Below, one piece after another: positions 14,401 through 28,899 of a DNA stretch of 64,000 nucleotides. Position 1 is the stretch's first letter; the number at the start of each line of letters is the position of its first letter. A program made the position numbers and the translations under genes. The notes under the pieces are model-generated. The model ran no database searches. It was not told the origin of the DNA and saw only the letters and a list, made by a program, of their open reading frames with translations. This DNA comes from Andrena cerasifolii (taxonomy: Eukaryota; Arthropoda; Insecta; Hymenoptera; Andrenidae): the NCBI RefSeq assembly GCF_050908995.1, contig NW_027484933.1:1-64000 (forward strand), written 5' to 3'.

Positions 14401-16199
14401 ATTTTTTAAAATTTTTAAATTTTTTAAAATTACTTTTAAAATTTTTTATTTTTTAATTTTTTACAAAAATTTTTAACATTTTTTTATATTTTTTTTAAAT
14501 TTTTAAAAATTTTTTTTAATTTTTTTAAATTTTTTTTTAAAAATTGGTTTTAATTTTTTAACAAAATTTTTTAAAATTTTTTTTTATTTTTTTTAATTTT
14601 CTTATAATTTTTTTATTTTTTTTAATTTTTTTTATTTTTTTTATTTTTTTTTAATTTTTAATTTTTTTTAATTTTCTTATATTTTTTTTTAATTTTTTTT
14701 TAATTTTTTTTTAATTTTTAAAATTTGTTTTAATTTTTTAACAATTTCTATTAAAAAAATTTTATTTGTGTTTTTTAAATTTTTCTCTTAATTTTTTTTT
14801 AATATTTTTGTTTTTTTTTTAATTTTTTATTTTTTATTTATTTTTTAAATTTTTTTAAAAAAATTTAAAATTTTTAAAACTTTTTTAAAATTTTTAAAAT
14901 TTTTTTAAAATTTTTAAAATTTTTTTAAAATTTTTTAAATTTTTTAAAACTACTTTTAAAATTTTTTATTTTTTAATTTTTTACAAAAATTTTTAACATT
15001 TTTTTATATTTTTTTTAAATTTTAAAATTTTTTTTTTAATTTTTTTAAATTTTTTTTTAAAAAATTGGTTTTAATTTTTTAACAAAATTTTTTAAAATTT
15101 TTTTTTATTTTTTTTTAATTTTTTTATTTTTTTTTTAATTTTAAAATTTTTTTTTAATTTTCTTATAATTTTTTTAATTTTTTTTATTTTTTTTAATTTT
15201 TAATTTTTTTTAATTTTCTTATATTTTTTTTAATTTTTTAAACATTTTTTTTAATTTTTTAAAATTTGTTTTAATTTTTTAACAAAATTTTTTTTAAATT
15301 TTTTTTTAAAAATTTTTTTAAATTTTTTTTTAATTTTAAATTTTTTTTTAATTTTCTTATAATTTTTTTATTTTTTTTTAATTTTTTAAAATTTTATTTA
15401 ATTTTTTTTTTAATTTGTTTTAATTTTTTAACAAAATTTTTAAAAATTTTTTAAAAATTTTTAAATTTTTTAAAATTACTTTTAAAATTTTTTATTTTTT
15501 AATTTTTTTCAAAAATTTTTAACATTTTTTTATATTTTTTGTAAATTTTTAAAAAAAATTTTTATTTTTTAAAATTTTTTTTCTATATTTTTTAATTTTT
15601 TTATTTTTTAAAATTCTTTTTATTTTTTAAAATTTTTTTAAAAATTTTTTTAAAAATTTTGTTATAATTTTTTAACCAAATTTTTTAAATTTTATTTATT
15701 TTTTTAAATTTTTTTCATTTTTTTAAATTTTTTTTAATTTTTTTAAATATTTGTTTATTTTTTTTAATTTTTTACAAAAAATCTTTAATTTTTTATATAC
15801 TTGTTTTAAATTTTTAAAAAAAAATTTAAATTCTTTTTTTAAAATTTTGTTTTAATTTTTTAACAATTTTTTAAAAAAAATTTTATTTATGTTTTTAAAA
15901 TTTTTTTCTTATTTTTTTTTTAATATTTTTGTTTTTTTTTTAATTTTTAATTTTTTTATTTATTTTTTAAATTTTTAAAAAAAAATTTAAAATTTTTAAA
16001 ATATTTTTAAAATTTTTAAAAATTTTTTAAAAATTTTTAAATTTTTTAAAATTACTTTTAAAATTTTTTATTTTTTAATTTTTTACAAAAATTTTTAACA
16101 TTTTTTTATATTTTTTTTAAATTTTTAAAAATTTTTTTTAATTTTTTAAATTTTTTTTTAAAAAATTGGTTTTAATTTTTTAACAAAATTTTTTAAAAT

Positions 16200-19100
16200 T
16201 TTTTTTTATTTTTTTTAATTTTCTTATAATTTTTTTTTTTTTTTTAATTTTTTTATTTTTTTTTAATTTTTTAAAATTTTTTTAAAATTTTTTAAAATTT
16301 TTTTTTAAAAAATTTGTTTTAATTTTTTAACAAAATTTTTTAAAATTTTTTTTTTCTATTTTAAATTTTTTTTTAATTTTCTTATAATTTTTTTATTTTT
16401 TTTTAATTTTTTTAAAATTTTATTTAATTTTTTTTAAAAATTTGTTTTAATTTTTTAACAAAATTTTTAAAAAAATTTTTTATTTTTTTAAATTTTTCTC
16501 TATTTTTTTAATTTTTTTATTTTTTTAAATTTTTTTTATTTTTAAAAATTTTTTTCATTTCGTAAAATTTTTTTAAAAATTTTTTTAAAAATTTTGTTAT
16601 AATTTTTTAACTAAATTTTTTAAATTTTATTTATTTTTTAAAATTTTTTTCATTTCTAAAATTTTTTAAAATTTTTTTAAATATTTGTTTATTTTTTTTA
16701 ATTTTTTACAAAAAATCTTTAATTTTTTATATACTTTTTTTAAATTTTTAAAAAAAAATTTAAATTCTTTTTTTAAAATTTTGTTTTAATTTTTTAACAA
16801 TTTTTTTAAAAAATTTTTTATTTATGTTTTTAAAATTTTTTTCTTATTTTTTTTTTAATATTTTTGTTTTTTTTTAATTTTTAATTTTTTTTATTTATTT
16901 TTTAAATTTTAAAAAAAAAAATTTAAAATTTTTAAAATATTTTTAAAATTTTTAAAAATTTTTAAAAATTTTTAAATTTTTTAAAATTACTTTTAAAATT
17001 TTTTATTTTTTAATTTTTTACAAAAATTTTTAACATTTTTTTATATTTTTTTTAAATTTTTAAAAATTTTTTTTAATTTTTTTAAATTTTTTTTAAAAAA
17101 TTGGTTTTAATTTTTTAACAAAATTTTTTAAAATTTTTTTTTATTTTTTTTAATTTTCTTATAATTTTTTTATTTTTTTTTTAATTTTTTAAAATTTTTT
17201 TAAAATTTTTTAAAATTTTTTTTTAAAAAATTTGTTTTAATTTTTTAACAAAATTTTTTAAAATTTTTTTTTCTATTTTAAATTTTTTTTTAATTTTCTT
17301 ATAATTTTTTTATTTTTTTTTAATTTTTTTAAAATTTTATTTAATTTTTTTTAAAAATTTGTTTTAATTTTTTAACAAAATTTTTAAAAAAATTTTTTAT
17401 TTTTTAAAATTTTTTTCTATTTTTTTTAATTTTTTTATTTTTTAAAATTCTTTTTATTTTTAAAAATTTTTTTCATTTCGTAAAATTTTTTTAAAAATTT
17501 TTTTAAAAATTTTGTTATAATTTTTTAACTAAATTTTTTAAATTTTATTTATTTTTTAAAATTTTTTTCATTTCTAAAATTTTTTAAAATTTTTTTAAAT
17601 ATTTGTTTATTTTTTTTAATTTTTTACAAAAAATCTTTAATTTTTTATATACTTTTATTAAATTTTTAAAAAAAAATTTAAATTCTTTTTTTAAAATTTT
17701 GTTTTAATTTTTTAACAATTTTTTTAAAAAAATTTTTATTTATGTTTTTAAAATTTTTTCTTATTTTTTTTTAATTTTTTAATTTTTTTTTAATTTTAAA
17801 AATTTTTTTTAATTTTCTTATAATTTTTTTTATTTTTTTTATTTTTTTTAAATTTTTAATTTTTTTTAATTTTCTTATATTTTTTTTAAATTTTTTTAAT
17901 TTTTTTTTAATTTTTAAAATTTGTTTTAATTTTTTAACAATTTCTATTAAAAAAATTTTATTTGTGTTTTTTAAATTTTTTCTTAATTTTTTTTTAATAT
18001 TTTTGTTTTTTTTTAATTTTTTATTTTTTATTTATTTTTTAAATTTTTTAAAAAAAAATTTAAAATTTTTAAAACTTTTTTAAAATTTTTAAAATTTTTT
18101 TAAAATTTTTAAAATTTTTTTAAAATTTTTTAAATTTTTTAAAATTACTTTTAAAATTTTTTATTTTTTAATTTTTTACAAAAATTTTTAACATTTTTTT
18201 ATATTTTTTTTAAATTTTAAAATTTTTTTTTAATTTTTTTAAATTTTTTTTTAAAAATTGGTTTTAATTTTTTAACAAAATTTTTTAAAATTTTTTTTTA
18301 TTTTTTTTTAATTTTTTTATTTTTTTTTAATTTTAAAATTTTTTTTTAATTTTCTTATAATTTTTTAATTTTTTTATTTTTTATTTTTTAATTTTTTTTT
18401 AATTTTTTCTTATATTTTTTTTAATTTTTTAAACATTTTTTTTAATTTTTTAAAATTTGTTTTAATTTTTTAACAAAATTTTTTTTAAATTTTTTTTATT
18501 TTTTTTTAAATTTTAATTTTTTTTAATTTTCTTATAATTTTTTTATTTTTTTTTAATTTTTAAAATTTTTTTAAATTTTTTTTTAAAAAATTTTTTAAAT
18601 TTTTTTTTTAATTTTAAATTTTTTTTTTAATTTTCTTATAATTTTTTTATTTTTTTTAATTTTTTAAAATTTTATTTAATTTTTTTTTTAATTTGTTTTA
18701 ATTTTTTAACAAAATTTTTAAAAATGTTTTAAAAATTTTTAAAAATTTTTTAAAAATTTTTAAATTTTTAAAAATTACTTTTAAAATTTTTTATTTTTTA
18801 ATTTTTTACAAAAATTTTTAACATTTTTTTATATTTTTTTTAAATTTTTAAAAATTTTTTTTAATTTTTTTAAATTTTTTTTTAAAAAATTGGTTTTAAT
18901 TTTTTAACAAAATTTTTTAAAATTTTTTTTATTTTTTTTAATTTTCTTATAATTTTTTTATTTTTTTTTAATTTTTTATTTTTTTTTAATTTTTTAAAAT
19001 TTTTTAAAAATTTTTTAAAATTTTTTTTAAAAAATTTGTTTTAATTTTTTAACAAAATTTTTTAAAATTTTTTTTTCTATTTAAATTTTTTTTTAATTTT

Positions 19101-19800
19101 CTTATAATTTTTTTATTTTTTTTTAATTTTTTTAAAATTTTATTTAATTTTTTTTAAAAATTTGTTTTAATTTTTTAACAAAATTTTTAAAAAAATTTTT
19201 TATTTTTTTAAATTTTTTTCTATTTTTTTTAATTTTTTTATTTTTTAAAATTCTTTTTATTTTTAAAAATTTTTTTCATTTCGTAAAATTTTTTTAAAAA
19301 TTTTTTTAAAAATTTTGTTATAATTTTTTAACTAAATTTTTTAAATTTTATTTATTTTTTAAAATTTTTTTCATTTCTAAAATTTTTTAAAATTTTTTTA
19401 AATATTTGTTTATTTTTTTTAATTTTTTACAAAAAATCTTTAATTTTTTATATACTTTTATTAAATTTTTAAAAAAAAATTTAAATTCTTTTTTTAAAAT
19501 TTTGTTTTAATTTTTTAACAATTTTTTTAAAAAAATTTTTATTTATGTTTTTAAAATTTTTTTCTTATTTTTTTTTAATTTTTTAATTTTTTTTTAATTT
19601 TAAAAATTTTTTTTAATTTTCTTATAATTTTTTTTATTTTTTTTATTTTTTTTAAATTTTTAATTTTTTTTAATTTTCTTATATTTTTTTTAAATTTTTT
19701 TTAATTTTTTTTTAATTTTTAAAATTTGTTTTAATTTTTTAACAATTTCTATTAAAAAAATTTTATTTGTGTTTTTTTAAATTTTTTTCTTAATTTTTTT
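16200..19800. repeat. Tandem blocks of about 0.9 and 1.8 kb in the array
   Basis: The rare motif CATTTCGTAAAA is found at 16556, 17474 and 19277, spacings of 918 and 1803 bp. A second landmark (AACAATTTCTATTAAAAAAA) near 17,938 and 19,742 gives the same 1.8 kb step. The neighbouring sequence is near-identical between copies, so this is a recent tandem duplication nested in the larger array. Confidence 0.6.
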
Positions 19801-22800
19801 TTAATATTTTTGTTTTTTTTTAATTTTTTATTTTTTATTTATTTTTTAAATTTTTTAAAAAAAAATTTAAAATTTTTAAAACTTTTTTAAAATTTTTAAA
19901 ATTTTTTTAAAATTTTTAAAATTTTTTTAAAATTTTTTAAATTTTTTAAAATTACTTTTAAAATTTTTTATTTTTTAATTTTTTACAAAAATTTTTAACA
20001 TTTTTTTATATTTTTTTTAAATTTTAAAAAAATTTTTTTAATTTTTTTAAATTTTTTTTTAAAAAATTGGTTTTAATTTTTTAACAAAATTTTTTAAAAT
20101 TTTTTTTTATTTTTTTTAATTTTTTTATTTTTTTTTTAATTTTAAAATTTTTTTTTAATTTTCTTATAATTTTTTTAATTTTTGTATATTTTTTTATTAA
20201 ATTTTTTTTTGTATTTTAAAATTTTTTATTTTAATTTCTTTATATATTTTTTTAAATTTAAAAAAAAAATTTAATTTTTTTTTTAATTTTTCTCCACTTT
20301 AATTTTTAATTTTTTTTAATTTTCTTAACTTTAATTTTTTTTAAATTTAAATTTTTTTATTTTTTTTAAATTATAATTTTTTTATTTCAAAAAATGTTTT
20401 TTTAATTTTTATTTTTATTTTATTTTAATTTTTTTAAATTTTTTCAAATTTTAAATTTTTTTTTTAATTTTCTTATAATTTTTATATTTTTTTAAAATTT
20501 TTTTTTATTTTTTTTTATTTTTTTTAATTTTTTTTTAAAAAATTGGTTTTAATTTTTTAACAAATTTTTTTTAAATTTTTTTTATTTTTTTTTTAATTTT
20601 AATTTTTTTTAATTTTCTTATAATTTTTTTATTTTTTTTAAATTTTTTAAAATTTTTTTAAAATTTTATTTAATTTTTTTTTAAAAAATTTGTTTTAATT
20701 TTTTAACAAAATTTTAAAAAATTTGTATTATTTTTTTTTAATTTTCTTATAATTGTTTTTAAATTTTTAAATTTTTTTAATTTTCTTATAATTTTTTATT
20801 TTTTTTAAATTTTTTAAAATTTTTTTTTAATTTTTTTTAAAAAATTTGTTTTAATTTTTTAACAAATTTTTTTAATTTTTTTTTCATTTTTTTTAAATAT
20901 TTTTCATTTTTAAAATTTTTTTTAAAATTTTTTTAAAAATTTTGTTTATTTTTTTAAAATTTTTATTTGTTTATTTTTTTTATTATTTTTTTTTTTAATT
21001 TTTTGTATATTTTTTTATTAAATTTTTTTTTGTATTTTAAAATTTTTTATTTTAATTTCTTTATATATTTTTTTAAATTTAAAAAAAAAATTTTAATTTT
21101 TTTTTAATTTTTCTCCACTTTAATTTTTAATTTTTTTTCATTTTCTTAACTTTAATTTTTTTTATTTTTTTTTAAATTATAATTTTTTTATTTCAAAAAA
21201 TGTTTTTTTAATTTTTATTTTTATTTTATTTTAATTTTTTTAAATTTTTTCAAATTTTAAAATTTTTTTTTAATTTTCTTATAATTTTTATATTTTTTTT
21301 AAATTTTTAAAATTTTATTTTTATTTTTTTTTAATTTTTTTTTAAAAAATTGGTTTTAATTTTTTAACAAATTTTTTTTTTAAATTTTTTTTTATTTTTT
21401 TTTTAATTTTAAATTTTTTTAATTTTCTTATAATTTTTTTATTTTTTTTAAATTTTTTAAAATTTGTTTAAAATTTTTTAAAATTTTTTTTTAAAAAATT
21501 TGTTTTAATTTTTTAACAAATTTTTTTTTAATTTTTTTTTTTAATTTTAAATTGTTTTTTAATTTTCTTATATTTTTTTTATTTTTTTTTAAATTTTTTA
21601 AAATTTTATTTAATTTTCTTTTAAAATTTGTTTTAATTTTTTAACAAAATTTTTAAAATTTTTTATTATTTTTTTTTTAATTTTTTTCTATATTTTTTAA
21701 TTTTTTTATTTTTTAAAATTTTTTTCATTTTTTTTAAAATTTTTTTTAAAAAATTTGTTTTAATTTTTTAACAAAATTTTCAAATTTTTTTTTATTTTTT
21801 ATTAATTTTTTTTTTAATTTAAAATTTTTTTTAATTTTCTTATAATTTTTTTATTTTTTTTAAATTTTTTAAAATTTTTTTAAAATTTAAAAAAAATTTT
21901 TTTTTAAATATTGTTTTAATTTTTTAACAATTTCTTTTAAAAAAAATTTATTTATGTTTTTTAAATTTTTTTCTACATTTTTTAATTTTTTTCTTTTTTA
22001 AATTTTTTTTTTTTAATTTAAAATTTTTTTTTTTAATTTTTTTAAATTTAATTTTTTTTTTAAATTTTGTTATAATTTTTTTATTTTTTAAAAATTTTTA
22101 AAATTTTTTTAAAATTTTTTTAAAATTTTTTTAAAAATTTTGTTTATTTTTTTAAAATTTTTATTTGTTTATTTTTTTTATTTTTTATTTTTCTTTTAAT
22201 TTTTTGTATATTTTTTTATTAAAATTTTTTTTTGTATTTTAAAATTTTTTTATTTTAATTTCTTTATATATTTTTTTTAAATTTAAAAAAAAAATTTAAT
22301 TTTTTTTTAATTTTTCTCCACTTTAATTTTTAATTTTTTTAATTTTCTTAACTTTAATTTTTTTTAAATTTAAATTTTTATATTTTTTTTAAAATTTTAA
22401 TTTTTTATTTCAAAAAATGTTTTTTTAATTTTTATTTTTATTTTATTTTAATTTTTTTAAATTTTTTCAAATTTTAAATTTTTTTTTTAATTTTCTTATA
22501 ATTTTTATATTTTTTTTAAATTTTTAAAATTTTTTTTTATTTTTTTAAATTTTTGTTAAAAATTGGTTTTAATTTTTTAACAAAATTTTTTTAATTTTTT
22601 TTATTTTTTTTAATTTTTAATTTTTTTTATTTTTTTTTTAATTTTTAATTTTTTTTAATTTTCTTATAATTTTTTTTAAATTTTTAAATTTTTTAATTTT
22701 CTTATAATTTTTTATTTTTTTTAAATTTTTAAAAATTTTTTTTTAATTTTTTTTAATTTTTTTTTAAAAATTTGTTTTAATTTTTTAACAAAATTTAAAA

Positions 22801-25800
22801 AAAAATATTTATTTTTTATAATTTTTTTTTTTTTAAAAAATTTCTATATTTTTTAATCTTTTCATTTTTTTAATTGTTTTTTAAAATTTAAAAAAAAAAT
22901 TTAAATTTTGTTTTAATTTTTTAACAATTTCTTTTAAAAAAAAATTTATTTATGTTTTTTAAATTTTTTCTACATTTTTTAATTTTTTTCTTTTTTAAAT
23001 TTTATTTTAATTTTAAAATTTTTTTTTGATTTTTTAAAATTTAAATTTTTTTACATTTTCTTATAATTTTTTATTTTTTAAAAATTTTTTAAATTTTTTA
23101 AAATTTTTTTAAAATTTTTTTTAAAAAATTTGTTTATTTTTTTTAAATTTTTATTTGTTTATTTTTTTATTTTTTATTTTTCTTTTAATTTTTTGTATAT
23201 TTTTTTATTAAAATTTTTTTTTGTATTTTAAAATTTTTTTATTTTAATTTCTTTATATATTGTTTTTAAATTTAAAAAAAATTTTAATTTTTTTTTAATT
23301 TTTCTCCACTTTAATTTTTAATTTTTTTTAAATTTAAATTTTTTTATTTTTTTAAATTATAATTTTTTTATTACAAAAAATGTTTTTTTAATTTTTACTT
23401 TTCTTTTATATTAATTTTTTTAAATTTTTTCAAATTTTTAAATTTTTTTTTAATTTTCTTATAATTTTTATATTTTTTTAAATTTAAAAAATTTTTTTTT
23501 TTTAAATTATTTTTTTTAAAAATTGGTATTAATTTTTTAACAAAATTTAAAAATTTTTTTTTTTAATTTTAAATTTTCTTTAATTTCCTTATAATTTTTT
23601 ATTTTTTTTAAATTTTTTAAAATTTTATTTAATTTTTTTTTTAAATTTGTTTTAATTTTTTAACAAAATTTTTAAAAATTTTTATTATTTTTTTTTAATT
23701 TTTTTCTATATTTTTTAATTTTTTTTATTTTTTAAAAAATTTAAATTTTTTTTTAAATTTTTTAAAAATTTTGTTTATTTTTTTTAATTTATTAAAAAAA
23801 AAATTTTTAATTTTTTTTATTTTTTTTTAATTTTTAATTTTTTTTAATTTTCTTATAATTTTTTTTAAATTTTTAAATTTTTTTAATTTTCTTATAATTT
23901 TTTATTTTTTTTAAATTTTTTATAATTTTTTTTAATTTTTTTAAATTTTTTTTTTAAATTTGTTTTAATTTTTTAACAAATTTTTAAAAAAAAATTTTTA
24001 TTTTTTATAAAATTTTTTTTTTTTAAAAAATTCTATATTTTTTAATCTTTTCATTTTTTTAAATTTTTTTAAAATTTAAAAAAAAAATTTTAAATTTTGT
24101 TTTAATTTTTTAACAATTTCTTTTAAAAAGATTTTATTTATGTTTTTTAATTTTTTTCTACATTTTTTAATTTTTTTCTTTTTTAAATTTTTTTTTAATT
24201 TTAAAATTTTTTTTTAATTTTTTTAAATTTAAATTTTTTTTAAATTTTCTTATAATTTTTTATTTTTTTTAATTTTTACTTTTTTTTAATTTTCTTATAA
24301 ATTTTTTTTTTAAAAATTTAAAAAATTTTTTTTAAATTTTTTTAAAAAATTTGTTTTAATTTTTTAACAAAATTTTTTAAAATTTTTTATTATTTTTTAA
24401 AAATTTTTTTCATTTTTTTAAAATTTTTTAAATACTTTTTAAATTTTTTTTTAAAATTTTTATTTGTTTATTTTTTTATTTTTCTTTTAAATTTTTGTAT
24501 ATTTTTTTTTATTTTATTTTTTTTGTATTTTAAATTTTTTATTTTAATTTTTTTAAATTTTTTTTAAAAAATTTTATGTTATTTTTAAATTTTCTTTATA
24601 TTAATTTTTAAAAAACTTTTTTTCATTTTTTAAAAATTTTTTTTCATTTTTTTTAAATTTTTTAAAAAACTTTTTGTAATTTTTTTTTTTTTTTAAATTT
24701 TTATTTGTTTATTTTTTTTTATTTTTCTTCTAAATTTTTGTATATTTTTTTTATTTAAATTTTTTTGTATTTAAATTTTTTTATTTTAATTTTCTTATAA
24801 TTTTTTTATTTTTTAAAAATTTTTAAATTTTTTTTATTTTTTTTTAATTTAAAATTTTTTTAATTTTCTTATAAATTTTTTTTTTTAAATTTTTAAAATT
24901 TTTTTTAATTTTTTTTTTAAAAAATTTGTTTTAATTTTTTAACAAAATTTTTTAAAAATTTTTTTTTATTTTTTTTAAATTTTTTTCATTTTTTTTAAAT
25001 TTCTTAAAAAACTTTTTAAATTTTTTTTTTAAATTTTTATTTGTTTATTTTTTTATTTTTCTTTTAAATTTTTGTATATTTTTATTTATTTTATTTTTTT
25101 TTGTATTTTAAATTTTTTATTTTAATTTTTTTAAATTTTTTTAAAAAAATTTTATGTTATTTTTAAATTTTATTTATATTAATTTTTAAAAACTTTTTTC
25201 ATTTTTTTTAAATTTTTTTTCATTTTTTTTAAATTTTTTAAAAAACCTTTTGTAATTTTTTTTTATTTTTTAACATTTTTATTTGTTTATTTTTTTTATT
25301 TTTCTTCTAAATTTTTGTATATTTTTTTTATTTAAATTTTGTTGTATTTAAATTTTTTTATTTTAATTTTCTTATAATTTTTTTATTTTTTAAAAAAATT
25401 TAAAAATTTTTTTTATTTTTTTTAATTGTAAATTTTTTTTAATTTTCTTATAATTTTTTTATTTTTTTTTAATTTTTAAATTTTTTTTTAATTTTCTTAT
25501 AAATTTTTTTTTTTAAATTTTTAAAATTTTTTTTTAAATTTTTTTTAAAAAATTTGTTTTAATTTTTTAACAAAATTTTTTAAAATTTGTTTTAATTTTT
25601 TAACAAAATTTTTTAAAATTTTTTTTTATTTTTTTAAAATTTTTTTCATTTTTTTTAAATTTTTTAAAAAACTTTTTAAATTTTTTTTTTAAATTTTTAT
25701 TTGTTTATTTTTTTATTTTTCTTTTAAATTTTTGTATATTTTTTTTTATTTAAATTTTTTTTTGTATTTAAATTTTTTTATTTTAATTTTCTTATAATAT

Positions 25801-26160
25801 TTTTATTTTTTAAAAAAATTTTAAAATTTTTTTTATTTTTTTTAATTTAAAATTTTTTTAATTTTCTTATAATTTTTTTATTTTTTAAATTTTTAAAAAT
25901 TTTTTTAAAATTTTAAAAAAACTTTTAAAATATTGTTTTAATTTTTTAACAATTTCTTTTAAAAAAAATTTATTTATGTTTTTTAAATTTTTTTCTACAT
26001 TTTTTAATTTTTTTCTTTTTTAATTTTTTTTTTAATTTTAAAATTTTTTTTTTTAAAAATTGGTATTAATTTTTTAACAAAATTTTTAAATTTTGTTTTT
26101 AATTTTAAATTTTCTTTAATTTTCTTATAATTTTTTATTTTTTTTTAATTTTTTCAAATT

Positions 26161-27440
26161 TTAAAATTTTTTTTTTAATTTTCTTATAATTTTTATATTT
26201 TTTTTAAATTTTTAAAATTTTTTTTTATTTTTTTAATTTTTTTTTAAAAAATTGGTATTAATTTTTTAACAAAATTTAAAAAATTTTTTTTTTAATTTTA
26301 AATTTTTTAAATTTTCTTATAATTTTTTATTTTTTTTAAATTTTTTAAAATTTTATTTAATTTTTTTTTTAAATTTGTTTTAATTTTTTAACAAATTTTT
26401 TAAAAATTTTGTTAATTTTTTTTTATTTTTTATTTTTTTTTTATTTTTTTTTTAATTTTTTGTATATTTTTTTATTAAAATTTTTTTTTGTATTTTAAAT
26501 TTTTTTATTTTAATTTTTTAAAATTTTTTTAAAAATTTTTTACGTTATTTTTAAATTTTATTTATATTAATTTTTAAAAAACATTTTTTCATTTTTTTTA
26601 AATTTTTTAAAAAACTTTTTGTAATTTTTTTTTATTTTTTAAAATATTTATTTGTTTATTTTTTTTATTTTTCTTCTAAATTTTTGTATATTTTTTTTAT
26701 TTAAATTTTTTTTGTATTTAAATTTTTTTATTTTAATTTTCTTATAATTTTTTTATTTTTTTTAAATTTTTTAAAATTTTTTTAAAATTTTTTAAAATTA
26801 TTTTTTAAAAAATTTGTTTTAATTTTTTAACAAATTTTTTTTTAATTTTTTTCTCAATTTTAAATTTTTCTTTAATTTTCTTATATTTTTTTTAAATTTT
26901 TTAAAATTTTATGTAATTTTTTTTTTAAAATTTGTTTTAATTTTTTAACAAAATTTTTAAAAATTTTTATTATTTTTTTAAAATTTTTTTCTATATTTTT
27001 TAATTTTTTTTATTTATTAAATTTTTTTTTACTTTTTAAAATTTTTTTCATTTTTTAAAATTTTTTTAAAAATTTTTTTAAAAATTTTGTTATAATTTTT
27101 TAACCAAATTTTTTAAATTTTATTTATTTTTTTAAATTTTTTTCATTTTTTAAATTTTTTTTTTAATTTTTTTAAATATTTGTATATTTTTTTTAATTTT
27201 TTACAAAAAATCTTTAATTTTTTATATACTTTTTTTAAATTTTTAAAAAAAATTTAAATTCTTTTTTTAAAATTTTGTTTTAATTTTTTAACAATTTTTT
27301 TAAAAAATTTTTTATTTATGTTTTTAAAATTTTTTTCTTATTTTTTTTTAATGTTTTTTTTTTTTTAATTTTTAATTTTTTTTATTTATTTTTTAAATTT
27401 TTTAAAAAAAAATTTAAAATTTTTAAAATATTTTTAAAAT
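26161..27440. repeat. Long direct duplication, copy B
   Basis: Second copy of the block at 13141-14400, same orientation, same order of landmark motifs, with slight length differences in the T runs. It lies near the junction between the AT array and the LTR retrotransposon. Confidence 0.65.
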
Positions 27441-28434
27441 TTTTTAAAAATTTTTAAATTTTTTAAAATTACTTTTAAAATTTTTTATTTTTTAATTTTT
27501 TACAAAAATTTTTAACATTTTTTTATGTTTTTTTTAAATTTTTAAAAATTTTTTTCATTTTTTAAAATTTTTTTTAATTTTTTTAAATATTTGTTTATTT
27601 TTTTTAATTTTTTACAAAAAATCTTTAATTTTTTATATACTTTTTTTAAATTTTTAAAAAAAAATTTAAATTCTTTTTTTAAAATTTTGTTTTAATTTTT
27701 TAACAATTTTTTTAAAAAATTTTTTATTTATGTTTTTAAAATTTTTTTCTAATTTTTTTTTAAATTTTTTTATTATTTTTTTTAATTTCAAAAATTTTTT
27801 TAATTTTCTTATAATTTTTTTAATTTTTTTTAAAAAATTTGTTTTAATTTTTTAAAAAAAATTTGTTTTAATTTTTTAAAAAAAATTTTTAATTTTTTAT
27901 ATTTTTTTTTAATTTTTATTTTTTTTTAATTTTCTTATAATTTTTTTTAATTTTTTAAACATTTTTTTTTTAATTTTAAACAATTTTTTTTTGTTAAAAT
28001 TTGTTTTAATTTTTTAACAGATTTTTTTAAAATTTTTTTTAATTTTTTTTTTAATTTTAAATTTTTTTTAATTTTCTTATAATTTTTTTGTTTTTTTTTT
28101 AAATTTTTTAAAATTTTTATTTTTTTTATTTTTTTTATTTTTCTTCTAAATTTTTGTATATTTTTTTTATTTAAATGTTTTTGTATTTAAATTTTTTATT
28201 TTAATTTTGTTACGTATATGGATTTTTTCCCATACGCCGCTCTCAACCACTTTTCGAGCTCGCGTCTGCGAAGGGAAAACGCCCTAAAATCCTTTTGCTT
28301 ATCACATACCACTAAGGGGTGTCATGATCTCGACCATCTGGATCACGACCATGGGAACGGGAGTGACACGACGACGACCCCGAAGAATTTCCTTATATGG
28401 AAATTTCAAATGCATCCCCAGTCATTTTTGGGAC

Positions 28435-28443
28435 TATATAAAA
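28435..28443 (+). promoter_or_regulatory. TATA box of the LTR promoter
   Basis: TATATAAAA in the 5' LTR; the 3' LTR has the corresponding TATATAAAC. A pyrimidine-rich stretch and a CAGTACAGT segment lie 35-45 bp downstream and may hold the initiator. The exact start of transcription cannot be fixed from sequence alone. Confidence 0.65.
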
Positions 28444-28899
28444 CCTTTGGTTTCTACCCTCTGCGGTTAAAAGCAGTACAGTTGCGCGTAGAGTAACGTC
28501 GTGTCACGCTCGTACCGAGTCGGTTGAATTCAGTAAGATCGAGCTAAAGTCTCCGTCGGAATCATAGTTGACACCATAGAATCCGCGAGTTCGGTTTACA
28601 TTCTATTGGGCACTTTGTAATAGCCGCTCGTACGCCCCGCATCGCCAGTGCGTCAACACCGAGCAAATTAGTGGTAATTTACACACATTTATTACACTAT
28701 TTAACCGCGACATTCACATTTGTACTATAATCTTGAATACACGAATGGTGTTCACTTCTAAATCGAGTTGATTCGTTAAAACCCATCTTTTACCCAGCGA
28801 TCCTTATAAACTTAGTAGCGCTCACCCACTGATACAACTTTACCGCTCGAGTTGTATCGAATATAAATTAAGAGTTACGAGGCATTAATAACATTTCCC

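Larger units (their letters stand above)
1..28207. repeat. T-rich AT repeat array with higher-order units
   Basis: This stretch is almost only A and T, with T runs on the + strand, and holds no credible gene. Two short motifs recur dozens of times: TTTGTTTTAATTTTTTAACA(AA), whose ends are mutually inverted, and AATTTTCTTATAATTTTTT. A rarer landmark, CTCCACTTTAATTTTTAA, occurs near 1460, 2508, 3947, 5008, 5994, 7419, 8600, 9594, 10677, 11886, 12973, 20292, 21113, 22316 and 23304, which gives higher-order units of about 0.8-1.4 kb. The middle (about 14.2-20.2 kb) lacks this landmark and uses other units. The composition fits a satellite or pericentromeric array; that role is inference. Confidence 0.85.

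Noticed and set aside
28218..28496. 92-codon ORF in the 5' LTR, repeated in the 3' LTR
   Set aside because: It lies across the LTR promoter (TATA box inside), has no recognisable domain, and exists in both LTRs only because they are copies.
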